Source of the DNA: Bacteroidales bacterium
Lineage (GTDB): Bacteria > Bacteroidota > Bacteroidia > Bacteroidales > UBA1715
DNA: 64,000 nt
Direction: 5' to 3'
Assembly (NCBI GenBank): GCA_017552705.1
Contig: JAFZOY010000040.1
Location: 1 to 64,000 of the forward strand
Position 1 is the first letter of the stretch. Each line of letters starts with the position of its first letter. This document shows, piece by piece, positions 37,087 through 45,352 of the stretch. A program made the translations under genes and the position numbers. The notes beneath the pieces are model-generated. The model was given only the letters and a program-made list of their open reading frames with translations, did not search any database and was not told the DNA's origin.

Positions 37087-37790
37087 TGAATGCTATTTTT
37101 GAGCGTCTTCGGGAGCTCTTTCAACTATTCTTTCCCGAAACGTGCGAAGTTTGCGGCAACAGCCTTCGATATGGTGAACACATTTTATGTACGGATTGTC
37201 TGCTCGACGTTCCCAAAATCCATTTGCACAATCTGGAGCATAATCCTGTGGAAAATATTTTTGCCGGACAAGTGCCATTTGTCCGTGCCACATCGTTTTT
37301 CAACTACCAAAAACACACCGAATATGCCCATCTTGTACACAAACTAAAATACCGCAACCGCGACGATATTGGGATTTTGTTAGGCGAATTGTTTGGCGTG
37401 GAACTGCAAAAATCTGGTTTTCTATCCGACATCGACGCAATAGTGCCGATACCTCTCCACCGCAAACGGGAACGCAAACGAGGCTATAACCAGAGCCGCA
37501 TTTTGGCGGAAGGGATTTCCAACGTAACGAACATTGCAATACTCGACAATGCCGTAATCCGTGCCGTACATACACAAACACAGACAAGAAAAAGCAAAGA
37601 GGAACGGGCGAAAAACGTGGAAGGCATCTTTGAAATCCGCGACGCTTCGCTGTTGGAAGGAAAGCATATCCTCATTCTTGACGATGTGATTACCACTGGT
37701 GCCACCTGTATTTCGTGTGCCGAAACAATCCTGCGGCAATCGAACGTGAAAGCCGTGAGTTTTGCCAGCATAGCATTGGCACAGCGATAA
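37086..37790 (+). CDS. ComF-family amidophosphoribosyltransferase-like protein
   Basis: This encodes 234 aa beginning with GTG at 37086, which overlaps the ribE stop (TAGTG). Zinc-finger-like CEVCG...LCTDC is followed by a type I phosphoribosyltransferase domain with the PRPP loop ILILDDVITTGATC. KRKRGYNQSRILA is the family block. ComF proteins take part in DNA uptake in competent bacteria; in others the role is unproven. Confidence 0.92.
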   Translation: MNAIFERLRELFQLFFPETCEVCGNSLRYGEHILCTDCLLDVPKIHLHNLEHNPVENIFAGQVPFVRATSFFNYQKHTEYAHLVHKLKYRNRDDIGILLGELFGVELQKSGFLSDIDAIVPIPLHRKRERKRGYNQSRILAEGISNVTNIAILDNAVIRAVHTQTQTRKSKEERAKNVEGIFEIRDASLLEGKHILILDDVITTGATCISCAETILRQSNVKAVSFASIALAQR

Positions 37791-37850
37791 AACGACTGAC
37801 GGGATTGACTAAATTCAAAACAAATTCGAGGGCTATTTCGATGTTTTTTA

Positions 37851-37858
37851 TAAATTTG
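37851..37858 (+). promoter_or_regulatory. -7 box of the TPR-SpoIIE gene
   Basis: TAAATTTG matches TAnnTTTG, 62 nt before the chosen ATG at 37921. Confidence 0.4.
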
Positions 37859-37920
37859 TAAGAAATTCGTTTACTGGCAAAACTGCATTGCCAAAACGAG
37901 CTGAATTTAAACTCAACTAT

Positions 37921-40539
37921 ATGAAACTGAAATATTTCGCAGTCGTACTGACATTGTATGTATCGTTGGGAGCTTCGGCAAACAACGAAAAATCCATTGA
38001 TAGTCTGAAACGTGTGGTGGAGTCGGCGAAGGGCAACGAAAAAATCCGTTCGTTAATGGAACTTTCCACGCTCTATTTGAACGAATCCCCCGAAAAGGCA
38101 TTCTTCTCAGCCTATAAGGCGTATTACTATGCCGCGTTCACTGCCGAACCAGCTATTCTTTCCGATGCATATTCCACCATTGGAATGCTGCACCATAAAA
38201 CCAGCTCGTTCGATTCGGCACTGGTATATTTAAACAAAGCATTGAAGACCAGCGAAACAAACGAACAAACAGCCACAATTCTCGACAACATCGGCACTGT
38301 GTATAAAGACCTGAGCCGCTACGATTCTGCGATAGTCTATCATAGTCAGTCGCTGAAACTGCAACAAACGTTAGGAAACCGCAAAGCAGTGGCGACGTGC
38401 TACAAAAACATCGGAAACGTGTATATGCAAATGGCTAAATACGAAGATGCGCTTAGCCAATATGAGATGGCAAAAATGGAATATCAGTCATGTCAGGACG
38501 AAAAGTCAATCTCCGCCTTGTGCAACAACATCAGTGCGGCATACGTGGGAATGCACAAATATTCCGAAGCGTTGTCACATCTGACAAATGCCGTGAATAT
38601 CCAGGAATCGATTGGCGACAAAACTGGCGAGGCTTATTCCCTCAACAGCATTGGAAATTTCTACTTCCGCCTGAAAGTATACGACAAAGCGCAGGAATAC
38701 TACAAACGCGCATTGGATTTGCGAATGAAATTGGACGACAAAAACGACATTGCCGCCTCGCAATTCAACATTGCCACAGTTCACCGCGATTTGGGAAATT
38801 ATCGCGAAGCCCTGAAATATTACAATCAGGCTTTGGAACTTCGCAAAAAAACCGACAACAAAGAGGCTCAGGCGTTGATTTACAATGCGATAGGAGGAAC
38901 GTATAAGAATCAAAAAATCTACGACAAGGCTATCGAAAATTACAAACATGCACTCGATATAAATCTTGCGATGACAAGTCCAAAGGCTATTGCCAGTTCG
39001 TATGAGCGGTTGGGAATGGTTTGCCGTGACTCTGCGTTGGTGGCTATACGGACTCCGTTGTTTCAACAAGCGAGCTTGTTTTATAGTAAATCCATAGAGG
39101 TATATCGGCAAATTGGCGATTCGGTGAATGCCGCTCGTGTTTGTAATTTCTATGGTAATTTATACAAGGATTTTGCTGATGATCATGCTGCTATGCGATG
39201 GTATGATGCCGCAAACGCACTCTATGGCAAAAATGAATTGGGAAAAGCGTATGTCGCTTATAATCAAGGAAAACTGATGCAGGGGCAACTGAATCCTTCA
39301 GCGGAAAATTATTTTACTTCGGCGCTGGGAATCGCTTTGAAATACGAAGAAAAAACATTGGCGTGCGATGCAGCCCAGTCGCTGTATCTACTAATGAAAT
39401 CACAAAATAAAACAGACAAAGCCCTGCAATATTACGAGAAATATGTGTCGCTCAAAGACGAACTCGAAACCGACAAAAACAAGGAACGCATTGCCGAAAT
39501 GGAGTTTGAATCCGACATTAAGGTTTTGGAACATATCAACGAAAACCAGCAATTAAAGATTCGGGAAGACGAGATGAAGCACTCGCAATTCCGTATGTAT
39601 ATTCTTATTTTAGTTTTGTTTTTGTTAGGTATAGCTGCATTTTCTATCATTTTGTATCGATTATTTACGCAAAAAAAGAATGCCTATGCACTACTGTCGC
39701 AAAAGCAATCGGAGCTTGAAGCTGCCTACGACGATGTGAAAACGATAAACGACACTCTGGAAAAGAAAAATACACAAATACTCGACAGCCTGATGTATGC
39801 AAAACGCATTCAAAAAGCAGTTTTGCCATCGGCAGAAGAATTGTCATCGCTGTTTCCACAAAATTTCGTGTATTATATGCCAAAGGAAATTGTAAGCGGA
39901 GATTTCTATTGGCTTTCGAAAACGAAAAATTATGTATTCTTTGCTGTGGTTGACTGCACGGGACACGGCGTGCCAGGCGCATGTATGTCGATGGTGGGCA
40001 ATACGCTGCTCAACCAGATTGTGAACGAAATGCACGAGGATAGTCCAGCAAAAATTCTACAAATTCTTGACGAGGAAGTGATTAAGAATCTGCGTCAGAA
40101 TGAGGGCGACGATACACAAGAGGATGGTATGGCGATTTCGCTGATTCGATACGATAAAAAACGCTCGGAAATTACATTTGCAGGTGCGGGACAGAAACTG
40201 TTGCTGGTTTCGGGAGGCGAATTGCAGACAGTTTCGTCATCGCTATTCACGATTGGCGGACTACATTCTGTAAAACAGTTGCAACAGGTTGTGTTCGAAG
40301 AAACTACACTTTCCGTAACGAGCGGCACGGCAGCGTATTTGTTTAGCGACGGCTATCTTGACCAATTTGGTGGCGAAGCAAACGAACGCTTCTCGAGCAA
40401 CCGTTTCGAGGATATGGTTCTCGAAATGCAGGAAATGGACATGTCGGAACAATATATCACGGTGTCGCGTCGAATGGATGCGTGGAAAGGTTCCGAAAAA
40501 CAAATCGATGATATTTTGGTTGTTGGGATAAAATTTTAG
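37921..40539 (+). CDS. TPR-SpoIIE membrane-bound serine phosphatase
   Basis: This encodes 872 aa from the ATG at 37921, which opens a signal peptide (KYFAVVLTLYVSLGASA). About eleven TPRs fill residues 35-500 (periplasmic), then a membrane helix (about 558-580), a coiled coil with ..LEKKNTQILDSLMYAKRIQ, and a SpoIIE/PP2C domain (about 640-872) with VDCTGHGVPGACM (Asp678) and YLFSDGYLDQFGG. These proteins dephosphorylate Ser/Thr targets, often anti-anti-sigma factors. No partner switch genes are adjacent. Extracellular sensing through TPRs with cytoplasmic output is inferred. Confidence 0.92.
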   Translation: MKLKYFAVVLTLYVSLGASANNEKSIDSLKRVVESAKGNEKIRSLMELSTLYLNESPEKAFFSAYKAYYYAAFTAEPAILSDAYSTIGMLHHKTSSFDSALVYLNKALKTSETNEQTATILDNIGTVYKDLSRYDSAIVYHSQSLKLQQTLGNRKAVATCYKNIGNVYMQMAKYEDALSQYEMAKMEYQSCQDEKSISALCNNISAAYVGMHKYSEALSHLTNAVNIQESIGDKTGEAYSLNSIGNFYFRLKVYDKAQEYYKRALDLRMKLDDKNDIAASQFNIATVHRDLGNYREALKYYNQALELRKKTDNKEAQALIYNAIGGTYKNQKIYDKAIENYKHALDINLAMTSPKAIASSYERLGMVCRDSALVAIRTPLFQQASLFYSKSIEVYRQIGDSVNAARVCNFYGNLYKDFADDHAAMRWYDAANALYGKNELGKAYVAYNQGKLMQGQLNPSAENYFTSALGIALKYEEKTLACDAAQSLYLLMKSQNKTDKALQYYEKYVSLKDELETDKNKERIAEMEFESDIKVLEHINENQQLKIREDEMKHSQFRMYILILVLFLLGIAAFSIILYRLFTQKKNAYALLSQKQSELEAAYDDVKTINDTLEKKNTQILDSLMYAKRIQKAVLPSAEELSSLFPQNFVYYMPKEIVSGDFYWLSKTKNYVFFAVVDCTGHGVPGACMSMVGNTLLNQIVNEMHEDSPAKILQILDEEVIKNLRQNEGDDTQEDGMAISLIRYDKKRSEITFAGAGQKLLLVSGGELQTVSSSLFTIGGLHSVKQLQQVVFEETTLSVTSGTAAYLFSDGYLDQFGGEANERFSSNRFEDMVLEMQEMDMSEQYITVSRRMDAWKGSEKQIDDILVVGIKF

Positions 40540-40576
40540 TTTATTGAAACAGAACTAATTTTAAAGCCTTTTAACA

Positions 40577-40693
40577 ATGAAACAAATAAATATTCTTTTT
40601 TTATTTCTAATATATTTTAACATAGGTTATTCTCAAGATAATACGCTTTCCGAACCTGCACAACTCGCTAAACCTTTGTGTCTTATGTACTGA
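40577..40693 (+). CDS. 38-aa signal-peptide ORF, possibly a gene remnant
   Basis: This short frame starts with a textbook signal peptide (KQINILFLFLIYFNIGYSQ) and stops after only about 18 more residues. The rest (DNTLSEPAQLAKPLCLMY) matches nothing I know. It could be the decayed start of an exported protein or a small exported peptide. It lies between the SpoIIE gene and the AlkD-like gene. Confidence 0.35.
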   Translation: MKQINILFLFLIYFNIGYSQDNTLSEPAQLAKPLCLMY

Positions 40694-40725
40694 AATAATG
40701 AAAAATTTAACTTTTTAAATCTAAT

Positions 40726-41388
40726 ATGCCTACCGAATTATCAAAAGCACTCACATTTATTCGTCATCATCAAGATGGCGAGATTGCGGAGAAAATCCGT
40801 AACAGCGGATTGAATTATAATATGAACTACGGCGTTTCGTCGCTGTTGTTGTCGAACTATGCGAAATCGGTGGGACGTAACCAGGAATTGGCAGACGCAT
40901 TATGGAAAGAGAATTTCCGCGAGGCAAAACTTATGACATTTATGTTTGCTGATTATCAAACAATTACCAATGAAACAGTGCAAACCTATATCTCAGGATG
41001 TGTAAACAATGAGATGGTAGAAATTGGTGTTATCCATCTATTTTCATTGTTGCCAACGGCTCTACAGACTGCCAAAAAGTGGATTTTTGACAGCCAACGA
41101 TATGTAAAAATGGCAGGCTATCTCACAATTGCACGTCTTTCCATGATGAAATCATTTGGCTCAGAAGACGACTTGCAGGAGATTTTCCAAGCATACGAGC
41201 GCGATATTGTCTCAACCGATTTCTTTGTATATCAGTCTGTTCAAAAAGCATTTCAGGAACTTGCGTTTCGTCGTCATGACTTAAAACCTTTGATTATCGA
41301 AAAAACAAAATATATTTGCACACAAAATAAAGGAACAGATTTTGAGTTACAGACAAAAGAAATGTTTCAGATTTTAGAATATTGTTAA
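40726..41388 (+). CDS. DNA alkylation repair (AlkD-like) HEAT-repeat protein
   Basis: This encodes 220 aa, all-helical, with HEAT-like pairs. MNYGVSSLLLSNYAKSVGRNQELADALW and YVKMAGYLTIARLSM resemble the AlkD family, which excises 3- and 7-alkylpurines without flipping the base. The catalytic Asp/Trp positions could not be fixed by eye, so this may be a related HEAT protein. It lies 16 nt before the Bax-inhibitor-like gene, and the two are probably co-transcribed. Confidence 0.6.
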   Translation: MPTELSKALTFIRHHQDGEIAEKIRNSGLNYNMNYGVSSLLLSNYAKSVGRNQELADALWKENFREAKLMTFMFADYQTITNETVQTYISGCVNNEMVEIGVIHLFSLLPTALQTAKKWIFDSQRYVKMAGYLTIARLSMMKSFGSEDDLQEIFQAYERDIVSTDFFVYQSVQKAFQELAFRRHDLKPLIIEKTKYICTQNKGTDFELQTKEMFQILEYC

Positions 41389-41404
41389 TTAAACTATAGA
41401 AATT

Positions 41405-42166
41405 ATGTTAGAGAAAACTTCCAATCCAGCCTTTTCCGACAGCGTGTTCAACAATCTGTCGTTTACGTATGGCGACACAATGACAATAAAAGGCACTGCA
41501 AATAAAGCACTTACGTTGTTAGCAACAATTTTAGTCGCCGCATTGGCAACATGGAAAATGGCATACGCCGGCAATGCGTTGGTAACTCCGTTGATGATGG
41601 GTGGCTTGATAGTGGGGACCATCTTTTCGTTTATCACGATTTTCAAACCAGAGAAAGCTAAATTCACTTCAATTGTATATGCAATCTGCGAAGGTCTGGT
41701 TCTTGGTGCTATTTCGGCATTCTACGAAATGAGCATGGTTGATCCTACCACTGGTGAAGGCCATGGTATCGTGTTCAATGCAATTTTATTGACTATCGGT
41801 GTATTTTTCGTTATGCTGTATTTGTATAAACAACGTATTATTGAACCGACTAGGAAATTCATGATAGGCTTGTGTGCAGCCATGGGCGCAATCGCAATCG
41901 TGTATCTCGTTGACATTGTAATGGGATTCTTCGGTTCATCGGTTGGCTTTTTACACAGCTCAGGACCACTTGGCATCGGCATTAGTTTGATAATTGTGGT
42001 TGTGGCAGCATTGAACTTCATTCTTGATTTCAAAAACGTGGAAAACTGCGTGGCACAAGGCGCTCCGTTGTATATGGAATGGTATTGCGCATTTGGTTTG
42101 ATGATGACATTGGTATGGCTATACCTTGAAATGCTGAGATTGCTGTCGAAATTAAATAGAGATTAA
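41405..42166 (+). CDS. Bax inhibitor-1 / YccA family membrane protein
   Basis: This encodes 253 aa with seven membrane helices. Family-typical segments are GLVLGAISAFYEM and the C-terminal EWYCAFGLMMTLVWLYLEMLRL. The N-terminal NPAFSDSVFNNLSF block is seen in bacterial YccA-like members. Relatives act as pH-sensitive Ca2+ leak channels or FtsH modulators; which applies here is unknown. A terminator follows. Confidence 0.9.
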   Translation: MLEKTSNPAFSDSVFNNLSFTYGDTMTIKGTANKALTLLATILVAALATWKMAYAGNALVTPLMMGGLIVGTIFSFITIFKPEKAKFTSIVYAICEGLVLGAISAFYEMSMVDPTTGEGHGIVFNAILLTIGVFFVMLYLYKQRIIEPTRKFMIGLCAAMGAIAIVYLVDIVMGFFGSSVGFLHSSGPLGIGISLIIVVVAALNFILDFKNVENCVAQGAPLYMEWYCAFGLMMTLVWLYLEMLRLLSKLNRD

Positions 42167-42184
42167 CATTAGTTTTGAACTATT

Positions 42185-42222
42185 AAAACGGTCGTTGCGC
42201 GTGTCGTAGCGACCGTTTTTTG
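42185..42222 (+). terminator. Terminator after the Bax-inhibitor-like gene
   Basis: A stem of AAAACGGTCG with CGACCGTTTT, extended by five inner pairs (two wobble) around a CGTGT loop, is followed by a T-run. Confidence 0.9.
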
Positions 42223-42239
42223 TTTTTTGAAAATCTTTT

Positions 42240-42247
42240 TATCTTTG
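42240..42247 (+). promoter_or_regulatory. -7 box of the esterase gene
   Basis: TATCTTTG, 15 nt before the ATG at 42263, immediately after the preceding terminator. Confidence 0.5.
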
Positions 42248-42262
42248 AAAAACTTTTGCAAA

Positions 42263-43372
42263 ATGAAAACAAGGGTAACTTTTCTAATTTTTCTTGCTTG
42301 TATGTCAATAAATTCGTTTGTTTGCAACGCACAAAATTCGCAAGGCGACCGGCTTGACGACTGTTGCTCCATCAGTAGTGGCAAAATTCCTTATAACGAC
42401 AAGAATATCCGTTACGACGGTCGTGTTCTTATAGATTCAACTGCGGCACATCTATTTTACCCAGGTACATCTATTTCTGTTACAGTGAAAAACGAAGGGA
42501 GTTTGTGTGCTGAATTCAGTTCGACGGGCGATGTGTTTTATTGGATTGAAGTTGACGGACACGAAGCATACAAAGTGAAATCATCAGATTTGGTTCCATT
42601 GCCAAAGCAAAAACCTCCATATACTGTAAAAATTACGTTGGCTTCGGAAGGTATTTACCATAATCCTAAATTTTACGGATTTATTTGTTGCGTAAAAGAC
42701 CCGTTTCCCGAAATATCTCGTCCAGCCGACAAAAAACTCAAGTTTGAATTCATAGGAAATTCCATCACGTGCGGCTACGGCACCGAAGTTACAGACCGTT
42801 CGCCGTTCAACGATTCCACGTCGAATTTCTGTCATGGTTTCGCATATCGGACAGCAAAGGCGTTTGATGCGGAAATTATGACAGTTGCCCGTTCCGGCAT
42901 TGGCATTTACCGCAACTACGGCGAAAAAGATTCCGCCTTGTATTACGGCTGTATGCCCGACAACTACGAAAAGCTCTGGCTCGACAGCGATAAGAAATGG
43001 GATTTTTCAAAATTCACTCCCGACCTACTGTTTATAAACCTTGGCACAAACGACACGTGGGAAATGTCGTCGTTCAATGCCGAAAAATACGAGAAGAATT
43101 TCCGTAAACTGATGGATATGGTGACGGCTCATTACCCCACCACGACCGTAGTGCTTCTTACTGGCAGTATGATGGGACCCGAGGCACTTGCCGCCGTGAA
43201 GCCGATTTTGGATAAATTACAAAAAGATTATAGCACCAAAAAACGACTGGTATATCGCTTCGATTTCACACCAGTTATGGGCGACGGAGCCGATTGGCAT
43301 CCAAGTGCCGCACAACAGGAAGCAATGAGCAAGGAATTGATTCCGTTTGTGAAAAAAATTTTGGAGAAATAA
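42263..43372 (+). CDS. Secreted SGNH-fold esterase, CE2-like
   Basis: This encodes 369 aa from the ATG at 42263, which begins a signal peptide (LIFLACMSINSFVCNAQ). An N-terminal jelly-roll-like region (about 35-150) precedes the SGNH hydrolase: block I FIGNSITCGYG (catalytic Ser), block III-type INLGTNDTW, and DGADWHPSAAQQ with the catalytic His. The two-domain order matches carbohydrate esterase family 2, which removes acetyl groups from plant polysaccharides. No polysaccharide utilisation locus is adjacent. Confidence 0.87.
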   Translation: MKTRVTFLIFLACMSINSFVCNAQNSQGDRLDDCCSISSGKIPYNDKNIRYDGRVLIDSTAAHLFYPGTSISVTVKNEGSLCAEFSSTGDVFYWIEVDGHEAYKVKSSDLVPLPKQKPPYTVKITLASEGIYHNPKFYGFICCVKDPFPEISRPADKKLKFEFIGNSITCGYGTEVTDRSPFNDSTSNFCHGFAYRTAKAFDAEIMTVARSGIGIYRNYGEKDSALYYGCMPDNYEKLWLDSDKKWDFSKFTPDLLFINLGTNDTWEMSSFNAEKYEKNFRKLMDMVTAHYPTTTVVLLTGSMMGPEALAAVKPILDKLQKDYSTKKRLVYRFDFTPVMGDGADWHPSAAQQEAMSKELIPFVKKILEK

Positions 43373-43383
43373 CCAAAAGTAGG

Positions 43384-43456
43384 AATTATGAGTTATGAAT
43401 TTTCATACCGTTTCACTAAACTATAACATATAACTAATAATTCATAACCCATAATT
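43384..43456. repeat. 18-bp inverted repeat between convergent genes
   Basis: AATTATGAGTTATGAATT (43384-43401) and AATTCATAACCCATAATT (43439-43456) are reverse complements at 17 of 18 positions, 37 nt apart. They could form a stem, but no T-run follows. Confidence 0.7.
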
Positions 43457-43495
43457 GCGCATTGCGCATTACACATTTCGCATTATGAATTGTGT
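43454..43495. repeat. Six heptad repeats anchored on ATT
   Basis: Six consecutive 7-mers begin with ATT: ATTGCGC twice, then ATTACAC, ATTTCGC, ATTATGA, ATTGTGT. The array overlaps the last codons and stop of the C_GCAxxG gene. It resembles short tandemly repeated repetitive sequences and is not CRISPR-like. Confidence 0.65.
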
Positions 43496-43872
43496 AAGCT
43501 TTCTTCCGTTGCAATCACCGCATTCCGCACGCAATCCTCACATTTGCAGAGGACTTTACCCGTCTCTATACCTTTGAGTTCCTTGCAGATAGTTGCTCCA
43601 CACAATGTTTTGAACCGATTATGGATTTCGCGGGTATAACGGACGGCATTTCCTTCTTTTGTGCGTAATCCGGCAATTATGCCAGCTCCCACAAGAGCGC
43701 CACACGTTGCTTCCATTGTTCCCATGCCCGAACCAAATCCGCTTCCAAGTTGGTGCGACGTCTGTTCGTCGAGCGACACCGTGTCGGCAAAAGCTTTAAC
43801 TACAGCCTGACAGCAATTCATAGACTTTTTATATTCAGCGGCAAGTTCCGCCCGTTCTTGTGGAGTTTTCAT
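43483..43872 (-). CDS. C_GCAxxG_C_C family redox-type protein
   Basis: This encodes 129 aa. The family Cys pattern is complete: NCCQAVV, ATCGALVGAG (GCAxxG-like), LCGATICKEL and CKCEDCV. The spaced Cys residues suggest a metal or redox cofactor; the biochemical role of the family is not established. Its ATG overlaps the stop of the NifX-like gene (ATGA), so the two are translationally coupled. The last residues and the stop lie within a heptad repeat array. Confidence 0.88.
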   Translation of the reverse strand: MKTPQERAELAAEYKKSMNCCQAVVKAFADTVSLDEQTSHQLGSGFGSGMGTMEATCGALVGAGIIAGLRTKEGNAVRYTREIHNRFKTLCGATICKELKGIETGKVLCKCEDCVRNAVIATEESLHNS

Positions 43873-44300
43873 ATATCTAATTGTGTAGGGTTAAATGATT
43901 GTTTTTCAGCGTGATTATGACACGAATGATGTTCTGAACCGCAGGAATGTTCGTGGCCTTCGCTGTGGTGGTTGCATTTCACATCGGGATTATACACAAG
44001 AGTTCCATTAAGCAATGCTTCAACTGCATCATCAGCATTGCCAGTCACTCCACCGAAAATGCGAATACCAACTTGGGATAAAGCCGTCATTGCTCCGCCT
44101 CCGATACCGCCACAGATGAGCGTATCAACACCGTTTTCTTGTAGAAATCCTGCCAAAGTTCCATGTCCTTGACCATTGGTTCCAACAATTTCGCTATTTG
44201 CAACAGCGTTGTTTTCGATATAGTAGAATTTAAACGTTGCTGTATGTCCAAAGTGCTGGAACACAGAACCATTTTCGTATGTGACTGCAATTTTCATATA
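43869..44300 (-). CDS. NifX/NifB-type dinitrogenase iron-molybdenum cofactor-binding family protein
   Basis: This encodes 143 aa from the ATG at 44300, giving the family start MKIAVTYENGSVFQHFGH; a longer frame begins at 44336. Conserved LICGGIGGGAMTAL and VTGNADDAVEALLNG follow. A His/Cys-rich tail (about 115-135: CNHHSEGHEHSCG, HHSCHNH) looks metal-binding. Such stand-alone proteins occur in anaerobes without nitrogenase. Coupled to the C_GCAxxG gene, it suggests a metal or Fe-S handling pair (inference). Confidence 0.85.
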   Translation of the reverse strand, partial: YMKIAVTYENGSVFQHFGHTATFKFYYIENNAVANSEIVGTNGQGHGTLAGFLQENGVDTLICGGIGGGAMTALSQVGIRIFGGVTGNADDAVEALLNGTLVYNPDVKCNHHSEGHEHSCGSEHHSCHNHAEKQSFNPTQLDI

Positions 44301-44487
44301 ATTATTTTTCACAAAGATAGCACATTTCCGAAACAATCGTAGAATCCCCCTATCAAAGTCATAACTGACAGATAATCAGCTATAACATTTTGAATTTTAG
44401 AGTATAATTGTATTTATATGATTATCAATTGTTTGTCTTTGTTTGAGAATTTAATGCGGTTGCCGTGGCAGGAATGTCATGTATATA

Positions 44488-44517
44488 TTGAAAATATAGA
44501 ATAAAAGCATATCTTTG
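44488..44517 (+). promoter_or_regulatory. Promoter of the A+T-rich lipoprotein gene set
   Basis: TTG (44488-44490), 19 nt, TATCTTTG (44510-44517); near-ideal Bacteroidota spacing, 55 nt before the ATG at 44573. The stretch 44301-44487 shows no other feature. Confidence 0.65.
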
Positions 44518-44572
44518 CCACCATTGAACAAGATAAACGGATTGTAGAGTTAGAAAATAAAAAGTAAACTCT

Positions 44573-45112
44573 ATGAAAGCATTTCATTATTGTATATTGC
44601 CTCTTGCAGTGGCAGTATGTTTTGTAGCATGTGATTTTCAAATTGGAGTATCTAATTGGGTTTTTATATATAAAGCAAAAGCAGATTATTCTAATCAGAT
44701 ATTCATATCGGTTGACTCTTCTCGGACCTATATATATCGAAGACCGAAAAAAAATGAAATAAAAGAATATTTGAAACACATAAAATTGCAAGATAATTAT
44801 TTTAAAGTAGAAGGAGCATGGAATCATAACGGTTGGTATGGTCTTAGCCATTGTGATTGTGTACCTATCTCGTTAACAATTGAACAAGTGGATTCTTTAG
44901 ATTCTTTAACAGATGAGGAATTATTAAAATTGGTTATAGACTTTGAACCATACTTGGAATTTTACTCAACCAATAGGAATAAGATTATTAGTAAATTAAA
45001 AGATGACAATAAGTGTAACAAAATAATTAAAGAAGGTAAACTTTCAGAATACATGGATAAACATAATGCGTGTAATACATGTCAAAAAAGTGATACACTT
45101 GAATATAAATGA
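44573..45112 (+). CDS. Lipoprotein of unknown function (A+T-rich island, 1 of 3)
   Basis: This encodes 179 aa with a lipoprotein signal (LAVAVCFVACD). The mature part is Lys/Asp/Ile-rich, with a HCDC motif in the middle and a C-terminal CNTCQ. No family was recognised. The gene and the next two are visibly richer in A+T than the flanking core genes, suggesting recent acquisition or relaxed composition. They share orientation and close spacing. Confidence 0.7.
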   Translation: MKAFHYCILPLAVAVCFVACDFQIGVSNWVFIYKAKADYSNQIFISVDSSRTYIYRRPKKNEIKEYLKHIKLQDNYFKVEGAWNHNGWYGLSHCDCVPISLTIEQVDSLDSLTDEELLKLVIDFEPYLEFYSTNRNKIISKLKDDNKCNKIIKEGKLSEYMDKHNACNTCQKSDTLEYK

Positions 45113-45127
45113 AATAAATGGATAACT

Positions 45128-45352
45128 ATGCACGATTTTAAAAAGATATTATTTATTATAGTTGTTATTTTATACAATTCTTTTCCTTGTGTTTCACAAA
45201 ATGTACAAGGTAATGAAGCCCAGCAGGTAGGTCAATTAGAATCTCAAATTGTTACCAGATATCTTGATTTATCCTTTATAGATAAAGGCGTATACCAAAT
45301 AGTTGTTACAATAGGAGATGTTCAATATCAGACTAAAATTATAAAACAATGA
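45128..45352 (+). CDS. 74-aa exported protein resembling a bare T9SS sorting tail
   Basis: After a signal peptide (ILFIIVVILYNSFPCVSQ) only about 50 residues remain. The last 30 (LDLSFIDKGVYQIVVT..., ending KIIKQ) closely resemble the end of T9SS type A sorting domains (LDLS.L.KGIY.V.I......KIIKQ). The first strands of that domain and any cargo are absent. It is either an eroded T9SS cargo gene or a real small tail-only protein. Its stop overlaps the next ATG (ATGA), so it is still in a translated operon. Confidence 0.65.
   Translation: MHDFKKILFIIVVILYNSFPCVSQNVQGNEAQQVGQLESQIVTRYLDLSFIDKGVYQIVVTIGDVQYQTKIIKQ

Noticed and set aside
43454-43495. CRISPR-like array
   Set aside because: Repeats are 7 bp with no spacers and no cas genes; they fit a heptad tandem repeat.
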